This document shows, in pieces, positions 53,097 through 61,352 of a stretch of DNA of 64,000 nt. Under the pieces are notes generated by a model, which saw only the letters and a list, made by a program, of their open reading frames with translations, made no database searches and was not told the origin of the DNA. This DNA is from Clostridiaceae bacterium (GTDB taxonomy: Bacteria; Bacillota; Clostridia; Lachnospirales; Lachnospiraceae): the NCBI GenBank assembly GCA_009911305.1, contig QXXC01000001.1:1-64000 (forward strand), written 5' to 3'. The position numbers and the translations under genes are program-made. The first letter of the stretch is position 1. Every line of letters begins with the position of its first letter.

Positions 53097-53984
53097 TTAT
53101 TCCATCGGCGCGCGGTAGAAGCTTCCAAAAAACTGATCGGTCTTAAACACATTGATAATCACATGCGGATCCACCTCCCGCATCAGGCGGATCACGTCGT
53201 CCATCTCATACGACGAAATCACGGTATGGAGCACAAACATCTTTTTCCTGCTGTAACCGCCGATGGCGTCCAGGGCAGAAATCCCGTGGCGGAATGCGCT
53301 CACATACTCTTTCATAATCTCGTCGCCCTTCATCGTCGTCACCTGCAGCGTCACACGGTCAAAGCGGTGATGGAAGGTCGAAATCGTCTTGGTGGTAATA
53401 AACTGGAACAGGATCGAGTACGCCGCATTCAGCCATCCAAACGCCAGTCCGAATATACAGAACAGCACGCAGTTGCCGGCAAATACCTGCCCCCATATCG
53501 AGCGCCCTGTCTTATTCGACACATAAAGCGCGATAAAATCCGTGCCGCCTGTCGATGCGTTTCCTTTCAGCGCCACAACGATTGAAGCGCCGAGCAAAAA
53601 TCCTCCGAACACCACATTCAGCACCACATCATCAAAAAGCGGCGAAAAATGGAAGATCTGGAGGAACAGACTCGACATGCACACCTGCAGGAGGGAAAAC
53701 GCGGTAAAACGCCTGCTGATACTCCGGCTGCAGAGCGCCGCCACCGGAAGGTTAAACACCAGCATCCCCAGGGAGGTCGGAAAGCTCATCCCAAATTTCG
53801 ACGCCGCCATATCGACCAGGATCGCGATCCCCGTAAAACCGCCCGACAGCAGTTCGGCAGGCCGTATAAATGTCTGTATGACAAAGGACTGCAGCAATGC
53901 GGACACGAGCACCGCCGCGCATGTAACCGCATTGCGGACGGCCTTTTTCTTGTACATCTTCTCTGCCTTCTCTAACATATTCAT
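53097..53984 (-). CDS. YitT-family membrane protein (295 aa)
   Basis: About six membrane helices (residues 18-190) carry the family motifs RPAELLSGGFTGIAILVD and GNASTGGTDFIALYVS. They are followed by a cytoplasmic DUF2179 domain (about 210-290, VTLQVTTMKGDEIMKE … GGYSRKKMFVLHTVIS). The length is typical for Firmicutes. Function is unknown. ATG 53984 lies 5 bases after AGGAGG. A strong promoter and an attenuator-like hairpin precede it, which suggests controlled read-through. Confidence 0.87.
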   Translation of the reverse strand: MNMLEKAEKMYKKKAVRNAVTCAAVLVSALLQSFVIQTFIRPAELLSGGFTGIAILVDMAASKFGMSFPTSLGMLVFNLPVAALCSRSISRRFTAFSLLQVCMSSLFLQIFHFSPLFDDVVLNVVFGGFLLGASIVVALKGNASTGGTDFIALYVSNKTGRSIWGQVFAGNCVLFCIFGLAFGWLNAAYSILFQFITTKTISTFHHRFDRVTLQVTTMKGDEIMKEYVSAFRHGISALDAIGGYSRKKMFVLHTVISSYEMDDVIRLMREVDPHVIINVFKTDQFFGSFYRAPME

Positions 53985-53995
53985 CAAATCCTCCT

Positions 53996-54039
53996 GAAAA
54001 TGAAAAGGAGCCGCCTTTCCCCCACAGAAAGCAGCTCCT
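53996..54039 (-). terminator. Terminator-like hairpin in the yitT leader
   Basis: On the minus strand AGGAGCTGCTTTC pairs with GAAAGGCGGCTCCT (13 bp, one bulged base, 7-base loop). It is followed by TTTTCATTTTC, directly before the ribosome site. Position between promoter (54088-54116) and start (53984) suggests transcription attenuation or sequestration. Confidence 0.6.
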
Positions 54040-54087
54040 CCGGTCACGTTCAAAACCGTTACATTAAAATAGTTTATTGCTTATGTA

Positions 54088-54116
54088 AATATACCATTTT
54101 AAGCTGCTGTTGTCAA
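54088..54116 (-). promoter_or_regulatory. Promoter of yitT
   Basis: On the minus strand TTGACA (54111-54116) and TATATT (54088-54093) are spaced by exactly 17 bases; start predicted near 54081. Confidence 0.75.
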
Positions 54117-54390
54117 TTGTTTTTCCGTCATATTTTACATATTTTTTTCATTTGCCTTTGCCCATATCTGTATTTATGCATAATTTACCCAGAAATCGCC
54201 CCGCCCATCAAACAGCCAGCGGCAGCTTCATTATCCATAAGGCCGTAAACAATAACCATTATATTTCCTTTATCCTGTTTTATACATTTATATTTTCCGG
54301 TAAATCAGCACATACTTCCCATGATCCCGGGAAAGCGGATCAACGATCCGGACGCTTCCTGCGATACTGTAATCTGAGAGGAGCCATTAC
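54117..54390. other. Upstream region of the germination gene
   Basis: This is an A/T-rich stretch between divergent yitT and the GerA-type gene. I see no clear sigma-G or sigma-A promoter for the germination gene; a CATACTT near 54309 could be a forespore -10 box, but its -35 is weak. GAGGAG for that gene lies at 54378-54383. Confidence 0.35.
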
Positions 54391-55815
54391 ATGAAAATCT
54401 CGACACAACTGGATGCCAATATGCAGTATTTCTCCCAGGTCCTCCGGCCCGATATCAATTTTGACGTTGTCTACCGCGTCATCACTGTGGGCGGGAGGAA
54501 TGCCTGCCTGTACTTCATTGACGGCTTTACAAAGGACGACACGCTGCTCCGCCTGATGCAGGCTTTTGTAAGCGTCAAGCCGGAGGCCATGCCGCAGACG
54601 GCGCACGAATTCTCCAAGCTCTGTCTCCCCTACGGCGAGGTCGGCATGGAAACCGATTCTGATACGGTGATCACCCAGCTCCTGGCCGGTGTTCCCTGTA
54701 TGCTGGTGGATGGCTATGACCGCTGTTTTACCATTGACTGCCGCACCTACCCGGCCAGGGGCGTCGGCGAGCCCGAAAAGGATAAGGTGCTGCGCGGCTC
54801 CCGGGACGGCTTTGTGGAAACCCTGGTGTTTAACACAGCCCTCATCCGCCGCCGCATCCGCGATCCCAGAATGCGCATGGAAATCATGGGCGTCGGCGAG
54901 AGCTCGCACACAGATATCGCCATCTGCTATATGGACGGCCGCGTGGACACGGAGCTCTTATCAAAGATCAAAGAACGTTTAAGACGCCTGCATGTAGACG
55001 CCCTGACCATGAACCAGGAAAGTCTGGCAGAGTGTATCTATCCGCATAAATGGTACAATCCGTTTCCGAAATTCCGCTTTTCCGAACGGCCCGACACAGC
55101 AGCGGCCTCTGTCCTGGAGGGAAATATCGTTATCCTGGTTGACAACTCGCCTGCCGCCATGATCCTCCCCTCCTCGATCTTTGACATCATTGAAGAGGCG
55201 GACGACTATTATTTTCCGCCCCTGACCGGAACCTATTTACGGCTGTCCCGCATGGTTATCTTTTTCCTGACCCTGTTCCTGACGCCCATCTGGCTTCTTC
55301 TGATGCAGAACCCGGGCTGGATCCCGGATTGGCTGTCCTTTATCCAGGTAACGGACGAGATCCATGTGGCCCTTATATTCCAGCTTCTGATCCTGGAGTT
55401 CGCCATCGACGGGCTGCGCCTCGCCGCGGTCAACACGCCCAGCATGCTGACCACGCCCTTAAGCGTGATCGCAGGTATCGTGTTAGGGGAATATTCCGTC
55501 AAATCAGGGTGGTTCAACAGTGAAACCATGCTCTACATGGCCTTTGTCACCATCGCCGGCTATTCCCAGACCAGCTTTGAGCTGGGCTTTGCCCTGAAAT
55601 TCCTGCGCGTCATGATCCTTTTGCTGACCCATTTCCTGAATGCCTGGGGCTTTGCCATCGGAACCATCATCAGCCTGTCCGCGCTGGTATTCAACAAAAC
55701 CATTGCCGGAAAAAGCTATATCTATCCCCTGATCCCCTTCAGCTTAAAGGAGCTGAAAAAACGCCTGTTCCGGAACCGCCTTCCCTTTATGGAAAAAACA
55801 GGCGGCCCGCAGTGA
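54391..55815 (+). CDS. Spore germination protein, GerA/SpoVAF family (474 aa)
   Basis: A large hydrophilic N-terminal half (about 1-285, containing RMEIMGVGESSHTDIAICYM) is followed by five or six membrane helices (about 285-450), as in the A subunits of germinant receptors. No GerB or GerC gene follows, so it is closer to SpoVAF, which works with SpoVA channels in dipicolinate release. GAGGAG lies 7 bases before the ATG. It is an isolated gene and supports a spore-forming host. Confidence 0.88.
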   Translation: MKISTQLDANMQYFSQVLRPDINFDVVYRVITVGGRNACLYFIDGFTKDDTLLRLMQAFVSVKPEAMPQTAHEFSKLCLPYGEVGMETDSDTVITQLLAGVPCMLVDGYDRCFTIDCRTYPARGVGEPEKDKVLRGSRDGFVETLVFNTALIRRRIRDPRMRMEIMGVGESSHTDIAICYMDGRVDTELLSKIKERLRRLHVDALTMNQESLAECIYPHKWYNPFPKFRFSERPDTAAASVLEGNIVILVDNSPAAMILPSSIFDIIEEADDYYFPPLTGTYLRLSRMVIFFLTLFLTPIWLLLMQNPGWIPDWLSFIQVTDEIHVALIFQLLILEFAIDGLRLAAVNTPSMLTTPLSVIAGIVLGEYSVKSGWFNSETMLYMAFVTIAGYSQTSFELGFALKFLRVMILLLTHFLNAWGFAIGTIISLSALVFNKTIAGKSYIYPLIPFSLKELKKRLFRNRLPFMEKTGGPQ

Positions 55816-55862
55816 GATACCGGCTTCAAAACCTCCGCCGCCCCGGATATACGAAAGCAGCG

Positions 55863-57275
55863 CTACAGCGTGTCTGAAAAGCCGCCGTCTGGGCTGCCGC
55901 AGAATACCGCCTCATAAAGCGCCGTCAGCGCCTCCTCATAGCAGTCGGCGCTGACCGAGGCGCAGGAGAGAAGAAGGCCCGGCAGCGCTCCCTCCCGTTC
56001 CACAGGCCGGACCGCCACGCCCGCGGCCGCGGCTGCCCGGGCAAGCCCGGACGCAGAGCGCCCGCTTTTTATCTCAACCAGCACGAGGAAGCCCGCCTCG
56101 CCCGGACAGATCCTTGCCTGATCCCCGAAAATCGCCCCTATCGCCTCGCGCAGCCGTTTTGCCTTTGCGGCGTAAAGCTTTCTGGCCTTGCGGAGCTGAT
56201 TCTCGAGACGCCCGTCGCGGATAAACTGGCAGAGCGCGATCTGCTCGGTCTTGGACGCGGTCTGGTTATAATACCGGCCCCTCTCCTCATAGAGCGGCAG
56301 AAGCCCGGCCGGAAGCACCATGAAGCTCATGCGGATAGAGGGCAGGAGCAGACGGGAAAAGGTTCCCAGATACACCACGTTCCTCCCGCCCGCCAGTCCC
56401 TGCAGGGACGGCGTCTGGCGGCTGTAGTAGCAGAACTCGCTGTTGTAATCATCCTCCACCAGGAGAATGTCCTTTTCAAATGCCTCCCGGATCAGGGCTA
56501 TCCGCTCCGCCATGGGCATAACCTCCCCCCACACCGTCATCTGGGACGGCGTGACATAGCACACACTCCCTTTTGCAAGCCCGCCCCGGGCCCTCGCCCC
56601 GCGCACATCCTCCGCCGCAAATCCGAAATCCTCAAAGATCCTTCTTCCCTGCTGAAAGCCGAAATTATAAAACGCGGCCCGCTCACGCTCCCGTATCATG
56701 GGACACAAAATATGGAGCAGGCTCTGGATGCCGGCTCCCACCACAATCTGCTCCGGCCGGCAGACCACATTCCGGCGGCGCTCTAAATAGCTGCACAGCG
56801 CCTCCCTCAGCTCACGCTCCCCCTGCGGCTCGCCGTAGGACAACAGCCGTTCATCCTGGCGGAGCGCGCTTTTTATATAGCGCCTCCATAAATCGAACTG
56901 GAAGCTGTCCCGGTCCACCCTTGATGAGGCAAAATCATAGCGGATCCTGGCGCTGTCCTCCTTCGCCGCCTCCGGCTCCCTGCCGCCCCTGTCTTTATCC
57001 GAAAAAAATTCCGTTACATAGTAGCCGCTCTGCGGTCTTGAGACAATATAGCCCTCTGCCGCCAGAAGCATATAGGCAGTCTCCACCGTGGTCCGGGAGA
57101 GCTGAAGCTGCTTTGCACAGCGCCGGATCGAGGCGATCCGGGCTCCCGGCGCAAGCTTCCCTGTGATGATCAGCTCCTTGTAATACCGGTAAACCCGCAT
57201 ATAGAGGTTTAAACCCGGATCACTTAGATCCGGCTCCACCCGCGCGTCCCTTTCCTTCTCCTCTTCCCTTTGCAA
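55863..57275 (-). CDS. MocR/PdxR-type regulator: GntR domain fused to aminotransferase fold (470 aa)
   Basis: An N-terminal GntR winged helix (about 18-85, RCAKQLQLSRTTVETAYMLL) is joined to a type I aminotransferase-like domain (about 120-460). That domain has the PLP region VEDDYNSEFCYY and GTFSRLLLPSIRMSF, which contains the Ser/Arg of the cofactor site. Such proteins sense pyridoxal phosphate or amino-acid derivatives. Translation may begin at a TTG inside the end of recN (56-base overlap, AGGAG 10 bases before) or at ATG 57200. The N-terminus is therefore uncertain. It is not clearly linked to one target. Confidence 0.84.
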   Translation of the reverse strand: MQREEEKERDARVEPDLSDPGLNLYMRVYRYYKELIITGKLAPGARIASIRRCAKQLQLSRTTVETAYMLLAAEGYIVSRPQSGYYVTEFFSDKDRGGREPEAAKEDSARIRYDFASSRVDRDSFQFDLWRRYIKSALRQDERLLSYGEPQGERELREALCSYLERRRNVVCRPEQIVVGAGIQSLLHILCPMIRERERAAFYNFGFQQGRRIFEDFGFAAEDVRGARARGGLAKGSVCYVTPSQMTVWGEVMPMAERIALIREAFEKDILLVEDDYNSEFCYYSRQTPSLQGLAGGRNVVYLGTFSRLLLPSIRMSFMVLPAGLLPLYEERGRYYNQTASKTEQIALCQFIRDGRLENQLRKARKLYAAKAKRLREAIGAIFGDQARICPGEAGFLVLVEIKSGRSASGLARAAAAAGVAVRPVEREGALPGLLLSCASVSADCYEEALTALYEAVFCGSPDGGFSDTL

Positions 57276-58914
57276 GCGCCTTCATCTCCTTTGCGTTCTT
57301 CCGCACTGCCGCTGTGATCTTCGCGCCGCCCAGAAGACGCGCCAGCTCCTCTGTGGCCTCCCCGTCGTCAAGCCGCCGGATGAAGGTCGTGGTCCGTCCC
57401 TCCGACGCCTCCTTGCGTATCTCAAAATGGCGGTCCGCCATGGCCGCGATCTGCGGCAGATGCGTAATGCAGATGACCTGGTGGCGCTCTGCGATCAGGC
57501 GCAGCTTTTCCGACACCATCTGAGCCGTCCGCCCGCTGATTCCGGTGTCAATCTCATCAAAAATAAGGGTTGGTATATCGTCCGTCTCCGCCAGGACAGT
57601 CTTGATCGCCAGCATAATACGCGAAAGCTCTCCGCCGGACGCCACCTGTCCCAGAGGGCGCGCCGGTTCGCCCGGATTCGTGGATATCATAAATTCCGCC
57701 TCGTCCACGCCGCCCGCCGTGTAATGATCCAGCCTGCGAAATTCCATGGAAAACGAGACATCCAGGAAATTGAGCTCCTTTAAGCCCTCTTCAATCTTCA
57801 CCGTCAGCTCAGAGGCCACCTCCCGGCGCGCCAGGGAGAGCTCCTCCGAAAGCTGCAAAAGCTCCCCCTCCGCCTCCGAAAGCCTCTCCTTTGTCTGCGC
57901 CAGCAGCGCGTCGTAATTTTCAAGCTCCAAAAGCCGCTCTCTCTTCTTCTCCAGGCTTTTCAGCACATCCTCAATCGTCTTCCCGTACTTGTTTTCCAGG
58001 CCCCGGATCAGGTTGAGCCTCTCCTCTGTCTGTGAAAACGCCTCCTCGTCAAACGTCGTATCCTCCAGATACGCGGAAATATCGCGGGACAGATCCCCTA
58101 ACAGCGCCTCCACATCATAGAGCTCGTCGCGGATGCCGGACAGCCCCTCGTCATACTGGGCCGCCTCCTCCACAGCCTTCAGCGCCCGGGAGATCCCGTC
58201 GCCGCCCACCGCGCCGTACGCCTCAGAAAGGCTCTCCGTGATCCGCCTGGCGTTGGAAAAACGGCGGTATGCCGCCTGGCACTCCTCCTCCTCGCCCGGT
58301 TTTAAGTCCGCGCTTTCAATCTCCTCGATCTCAAACCGGCAGAAATCCGCCTCGCGCACGCGCTTATCCAGATCCGTCTCAAAGGACTCCATCCGCTTTT
58401 TCAGCTCCAGATACGTCCTGTACCGCTCTGCAATCCGTTCCTTTAAGCCTGCTGTCCGCGCCCTCCCGTACTCATCCAGGATCTCCAGATGCCTGGAATG
58501 GTACAAAAGCGACTGGTGCTCGTGCTGCCCGTGGATATCGATGAGCAGGCCCGTTATCGCCCGCAGCCTGGCGGCTGTCACTGACTCGTCATTGATCCGC
58601 CCCACACTCCGGGACGGCATGATCTTCTTGGAAATGATCACCATCCCGTCCGCGTCCGGATGGATATCAAGCGCCTTGAGCTCCTGCCTCTTCTTCTCAT
58701 CCTTTACCTGGAAAATCAGCTCCACATAGGCGCTCTCGCAGCCCTGGCGGATCAGATCCTTTGACGCCTTGGCGCCCAGGGCCACATTCACGGAGCCGAT
58801 AATCACCGATTTGCCTGCGCCCGTCTCTCCGGTCAATATATTAAGCCCCTCGTCAAATTCCACCTGCGCGGAATCGATCAGGGCCAGATTTTTTACATAT
58901 AAATGATACAGCAT
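57220..58914 (-). CDS. recN: DNA repair ATPase RecN (564 aa)
   Basis: This is an SMC-like protein acting at double-strand breaks. N-terminal Walker A GETGAGKSV (about 29-37) and C-terminal Walker B LIFDEIDTGISG (about 455-466) flank a coiled coil (about 160-370). The signature ASGGELSRIMLAIK lies at about 430. It is the usual neighbour of argR in Clostridia. Its end overlaps the possible start of the MocR gene by 56 bases. Confidence 0.94.
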   Translation of the reverse strand: MLYHLYVKNLALIDSAQVEFDEGLNILTGETGAGKSVIIGSVNVALGAKASKDLIRQGCESAYVELIFQVKDEKKRQELKALDIHPDADGMVIISKKIMPSRSVGRINDESVTAARLRAITGLLIDIHGQHEHQSLLYHSRHLEILDEYGRARTAGLKERIAERYRTYLELKKRMESFETDLDKRVREADFCRFEIEEIESADLKPGEEEECQAAYRRFSNARRITESLSEAYGAVGGDGISRALKAVEEAAQYDEGLSGIRDELYDVEALLGDLSRDISAYLEDTTFDEEAFSQTEERLNLIRGLENKYGKTIEDVLKSLEKKRERLLELENYDALLAQTKERLSEAEGELLQLSEELSLARREVASELTVKIEEGLKELNFLDVSFSMEFRRLDHYTAGGVDEAEFMISTNPGEPARPLGQVASGGELSRIMLAIKTVLAETDDIPTLIFDEIDTGISGRTAQMVSEKLRLIAERHQVICITHLPQIAAMADRHFEIRKEASEGRTTTFIRRLDDGEATEELARLLGGAKITAAVRKNAKEMKALAKGRGEGKGRAGGAGSK

Positions 58915-58976
58915 TCCCGTCTCCTAAACTTAAGCGTTTGCAGCGTCCGGGCGGTTATCAACCGCCAACCGCCGCC

Positions 58977-59426
58977 TCACCCCTCCAGCAGCTTTTTCAG
59001 CTTGTCCATCAGAATAATCGTATCGTCCACCGTGCGCACCGCGCACATCACCGTGTCGTCCCCCGCGATACAGCCCACGACCTCCGGAAAATGCAGGGCG
59101 TCCAGGGCGGCGGCCAACGCCATTGCCATACCGGCAACGGTCTTGAGCACCAGAATATTCTGCGCCATATCCATGGAAAGAAAGCTGTCCTGCAGGATCC
59201 GGATATATTTGTCATTAAAGGTCGTCTGCGGATGGAAAACCGCGTACTTCTGGCGGCCGCTGTCCGTCTGGATCTTCGAGAGCTTTAACTCCCGGATGTC
59301 GCGCGATACCGTGGCCTGCGTCACATTGTAGCCCTCCTTGTGCAGATACTCTGAGAGCTCCTCCTGTGTCTCTATCTCATATCTCCCAATCAATTCCACA
59401 ATCTTACTGTGTCGTTCCAGTTTCAT
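58977..59426 (-). CDS. argR: Arginine repressor ArgR (149 aa)
   Basis: This controls arginine biosynthesis and catabolism by hexamer binding to ARG boxes. The winged N-terminus (about 1-70, TQEELSEYLHKEGYNVTQAT and SRDIRELKLSK) is followed by the oligomerisation and arginine-binding domain. There GCIAGDDTVMCAVR carries the GTIAGDDT-type ligand motif, with Cys in place of Thr. ATG 59426 is preferred to 59435, which lies too near the ribosome site GAGGG. It lies between nadK and recN, as in many Firmicutes. Confidence 0.92.
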   Translation of the reverse strand: MKLERHSKIVELIGRYEIETQEELSEYLHKEGYNVTQATVSRDIRELKLSKIQTDSGRQKYAVFHPQTTFNDKYIRILQDSFLSMDMAQNILVLKTVAGMAMALAAALDALHFPEVVGCIAGDDTVMCAVRTVDDTIILMDKLKKLLEG

Positions 59427-59531
59427 TTTCTGCATCCCTCAATCCTGCCAACGTATAAACCCCGCCTGTTATAACCATGCGCATAACACCTTCTTTGCAT
59501 CTTTTCCGGAGCCGGAATCTTCAGACACGCA

Positions 59532-60401
59532 CTAAATCTGCCTCATCTTATTCCGGATATTGTCCATAAATGACAGCTTCTTAAGCTGGACAAGCGTTGT
59601 CTCAACCTTTGAGCGCCGAATCTGAATGCGATCCCCGCTCTTTAACGGCACAGCCGTATCGCCGTCAAAGCTTACAAACTGCTCTACCTCCTGATCCCCG
59701 CAGATGCAGAGCGCGATCTCGCTGTCCGCGGACAGGACAAAGCTCCTGGAATTCAGCGTATGGGGGCAGATCGGCGTCAGGATCAGGAGCCTGGCATCCG
59801 GAACCGCAATCGGGCCTCCGGCAGACAGATTATAGGCCGTAGAGCCCGTGGGCGTGGCCACAATCATCCCGTCCGCCGAATAGTCATTCAGAAGCTGCCC
59901 GTTGACATAGAGCTGAAATTTGAGCGTGTAAAGGCCGCTCCGCCCTAAAATCATATCGTTTAAGGCAATGTCGCGGGCGATTACACGGCCGTCTGAGACG
60001 ATCTGCCCGTCCAGCATCATGCGCGTCTCAAGGCTGTAGCGATCCTCGATCAGGGCCTGCAGGGCCGGTATCATCTCCTCATCTGTGCTCACCTGGGTCA
60101 GGTAGCCCAAATGCCCCATATTTACCCCAAACAGAGGAAGCCCGCGCCCGGCCACATCCCTGGCCGCCTGAATCAGCGTCCCGTCCCCGCCCAGGACGAT
60201 CGCGCACTCCGTCTCCGGCGGGATGCGCGTCACATCCGTGTAGCGGTACTGCTGGCGGAAACGCCGATCCATCTCCTCCCCGCGGCGAAGGCCCCAGCGC
60301 AGGCAGTCGCATCCGCGGTGCAGAAGATATTCCGCAACCAGAGCCGCCGCCCGCCTCGCCTCCTCCTTTTCCTCATTCACAATCAAATAAAAGCGCTCCA
60401 T
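59532..60401 (-). CDS. nadK: NAD kinase (289 aa)
   Basis: NadK makes NADP. The ATP loop LGGDGTLIQAAR (about 70-81), NMGHLGYLT (about 95-103) and the NAD site NDYSADGMIVATPTGSTAYNLSAGGP (motif around 175-200) are intact. It lies downstream of tlyA in the conserved order tlyA-nadK-argR-recN, with a 79-base gap to tlyA. Confidence 0.94.
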   Translation of the reverse strand: MERFYLIVNEEKEEARRAAALVAEYLLHRGCDCLRWGLRRGEEMDRRFRQQYRYTDVTRIPPETECAIVLGGDGTLIQAARDVAGRGLPLFGVNMGHLGYLTQVSTDEEMIPALQALIEDRYSLETRMMLDGQIVSDGRVIARDIALNDMILGRSGLYTLKFQLYVNGQLLNDYSADGMIVATPTGSTAYNLSAGGPIAVPDARLLILTPICPHTLNSRSFVLSADSEIALCICGDQEVEQFVSFDGDTAVPLKSGDRIQIRRSKVETTLVQLKKLSFMDNIRNKMRQI

Positions 60402-60480
60402 ATCCCGCCTCTTTCGCTTATCGCGCCGTGACCGCCCAGGCTGCCCAAACGGCTGCGCCGCGCCTTCTTATCATATCCTG

Positions 60481-61317
60481 TTACACTTTATCCAGCTCCC
60501 GGTGCGCTGCCTCCACGACGCCTTCTGCCAGGAGCGCCGTTTCCGGATCCCCGGACGCCTCAAAAAGCGCGGCCGCTCTGCCGCGCGGCTTTTCAAGCAA
60601 AAGCAGGTACTCAATGTTTCCCTCCGGCCCCTTGATCGGGGAAAATTCCAGGTTCCGGACAAGGAATCCGATCTCCTGCGCATAGGCAGTCACATTCCGG
60701 ATCACCTCCAGATGCGTGCTTTTCTCCCGCACCACGCCCTTTTTCCCGACCTTCTCACGGCCGGCCTCAAACTGCGGCTTAATCAAAGCCACAGCAAAGC
60801 CCCCGTCCTTTAAAATCTCCTTCACCGGCCCCAGGACCTTGGTCAGGGAAATAAACGACACATCAATGGACGCAAGGTCAACTGCCTCCCCGATATCCTC
60901 CGGCGTCACATAGCGGATATTCGTCTTCTCCATGCAGACCACTCTCGGGTCATTTCTCAGCTTCCAGGCAAGCTGTCCGCGGCCCACGTCCACACTGTAG
61001 ACCCTGACCGCCCCGTTCTGCAGCATGCAGTCCGTAAAGCCCCCTGTCGAGGCCCCGACATCCATGCAGATCTTTCCCTCCGGCTCGACGCCGAAATGGG
61101 TCATCGCCTTTTCAAGCTTTAAGCCGCCCCGGCTCACATAGCGCAGCACGCTTCCCCGCACCTCGATCCGGGCCGTCTCCTCAAAGGCGGATCCCGCCTT
61201 GTCCTCCTTCTGGCCGTCCACATACACAATGCCGGACATAATCACTGCCCTGGCCTTTTCCCGCGACGGCGCGAGGCCCCTTTTTACCAAAAGCACATCC
61301 AACCGTTCTTTCATCAT
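60481..61317 (-). CDS. tlyA: TlyA-family rRNA 2'-O-methyltransferase (278 aa)
   Basis: An N-terminal S4 RNA-binding domain (about 4-65, ERLDVLLVKRGLAPSREKAR) precedes an FtsJ-like methyltransferase domain. SAM motif I is CMDVGASTGGFTDCML (about 84-99) and KPQFEAGR is the later catalytic segment. Mycobacterial TlyA methylates 16S and 23S rRNA and affects capreomycin sensitivity; haemolysin names are historical. It lies in line after dxs with a 35-base gap. Confidence 0.9.
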   Translation of the reverse strand: MMKERLDVLLVKRGLAPSREKARAVIMSGIVYVDGQKEDKAGSAFEETARIEVRGSVLRYVSRGGLKLEKAMTHFGVEPEGKICMDVGASTGGFTDCMLQNGAVRVYSVDVGRGQLAWKLRNDPRVVCMEKTNIRYVTPEDIGEAVDLASIDVSFISLTKVLGPVKEILKDGGFAVALIKPQFEAGREKVGKKGVVREKSTHLEVIRNVTAYAQEIGFLVRNLEFSPIKGPEGNIEYLLLLEKPRGRAAALFEASGDPETALLAEGVVEAAHRELDKV

Positions 61318-61352
61318 CCGCTCACTTTTCTAAATCATACTGCCGCCCGCTG

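Noticed and set aside
55855..55900. Possible further relic of the TAGAGCGTGTTT element at the 3' end of the MocR gene
   Set aside because: CAGCGTGTCTGAAAAGCC resembles the element end but has several mismatches and forms the last codons of the gene, so chance similarity is likely.
59515..59534. CAGACACGCACTA before the nadK stop, similar to the right end of the repeat
   Set aside because: Two mismatches in 13 bases and no second end; too weak to call.
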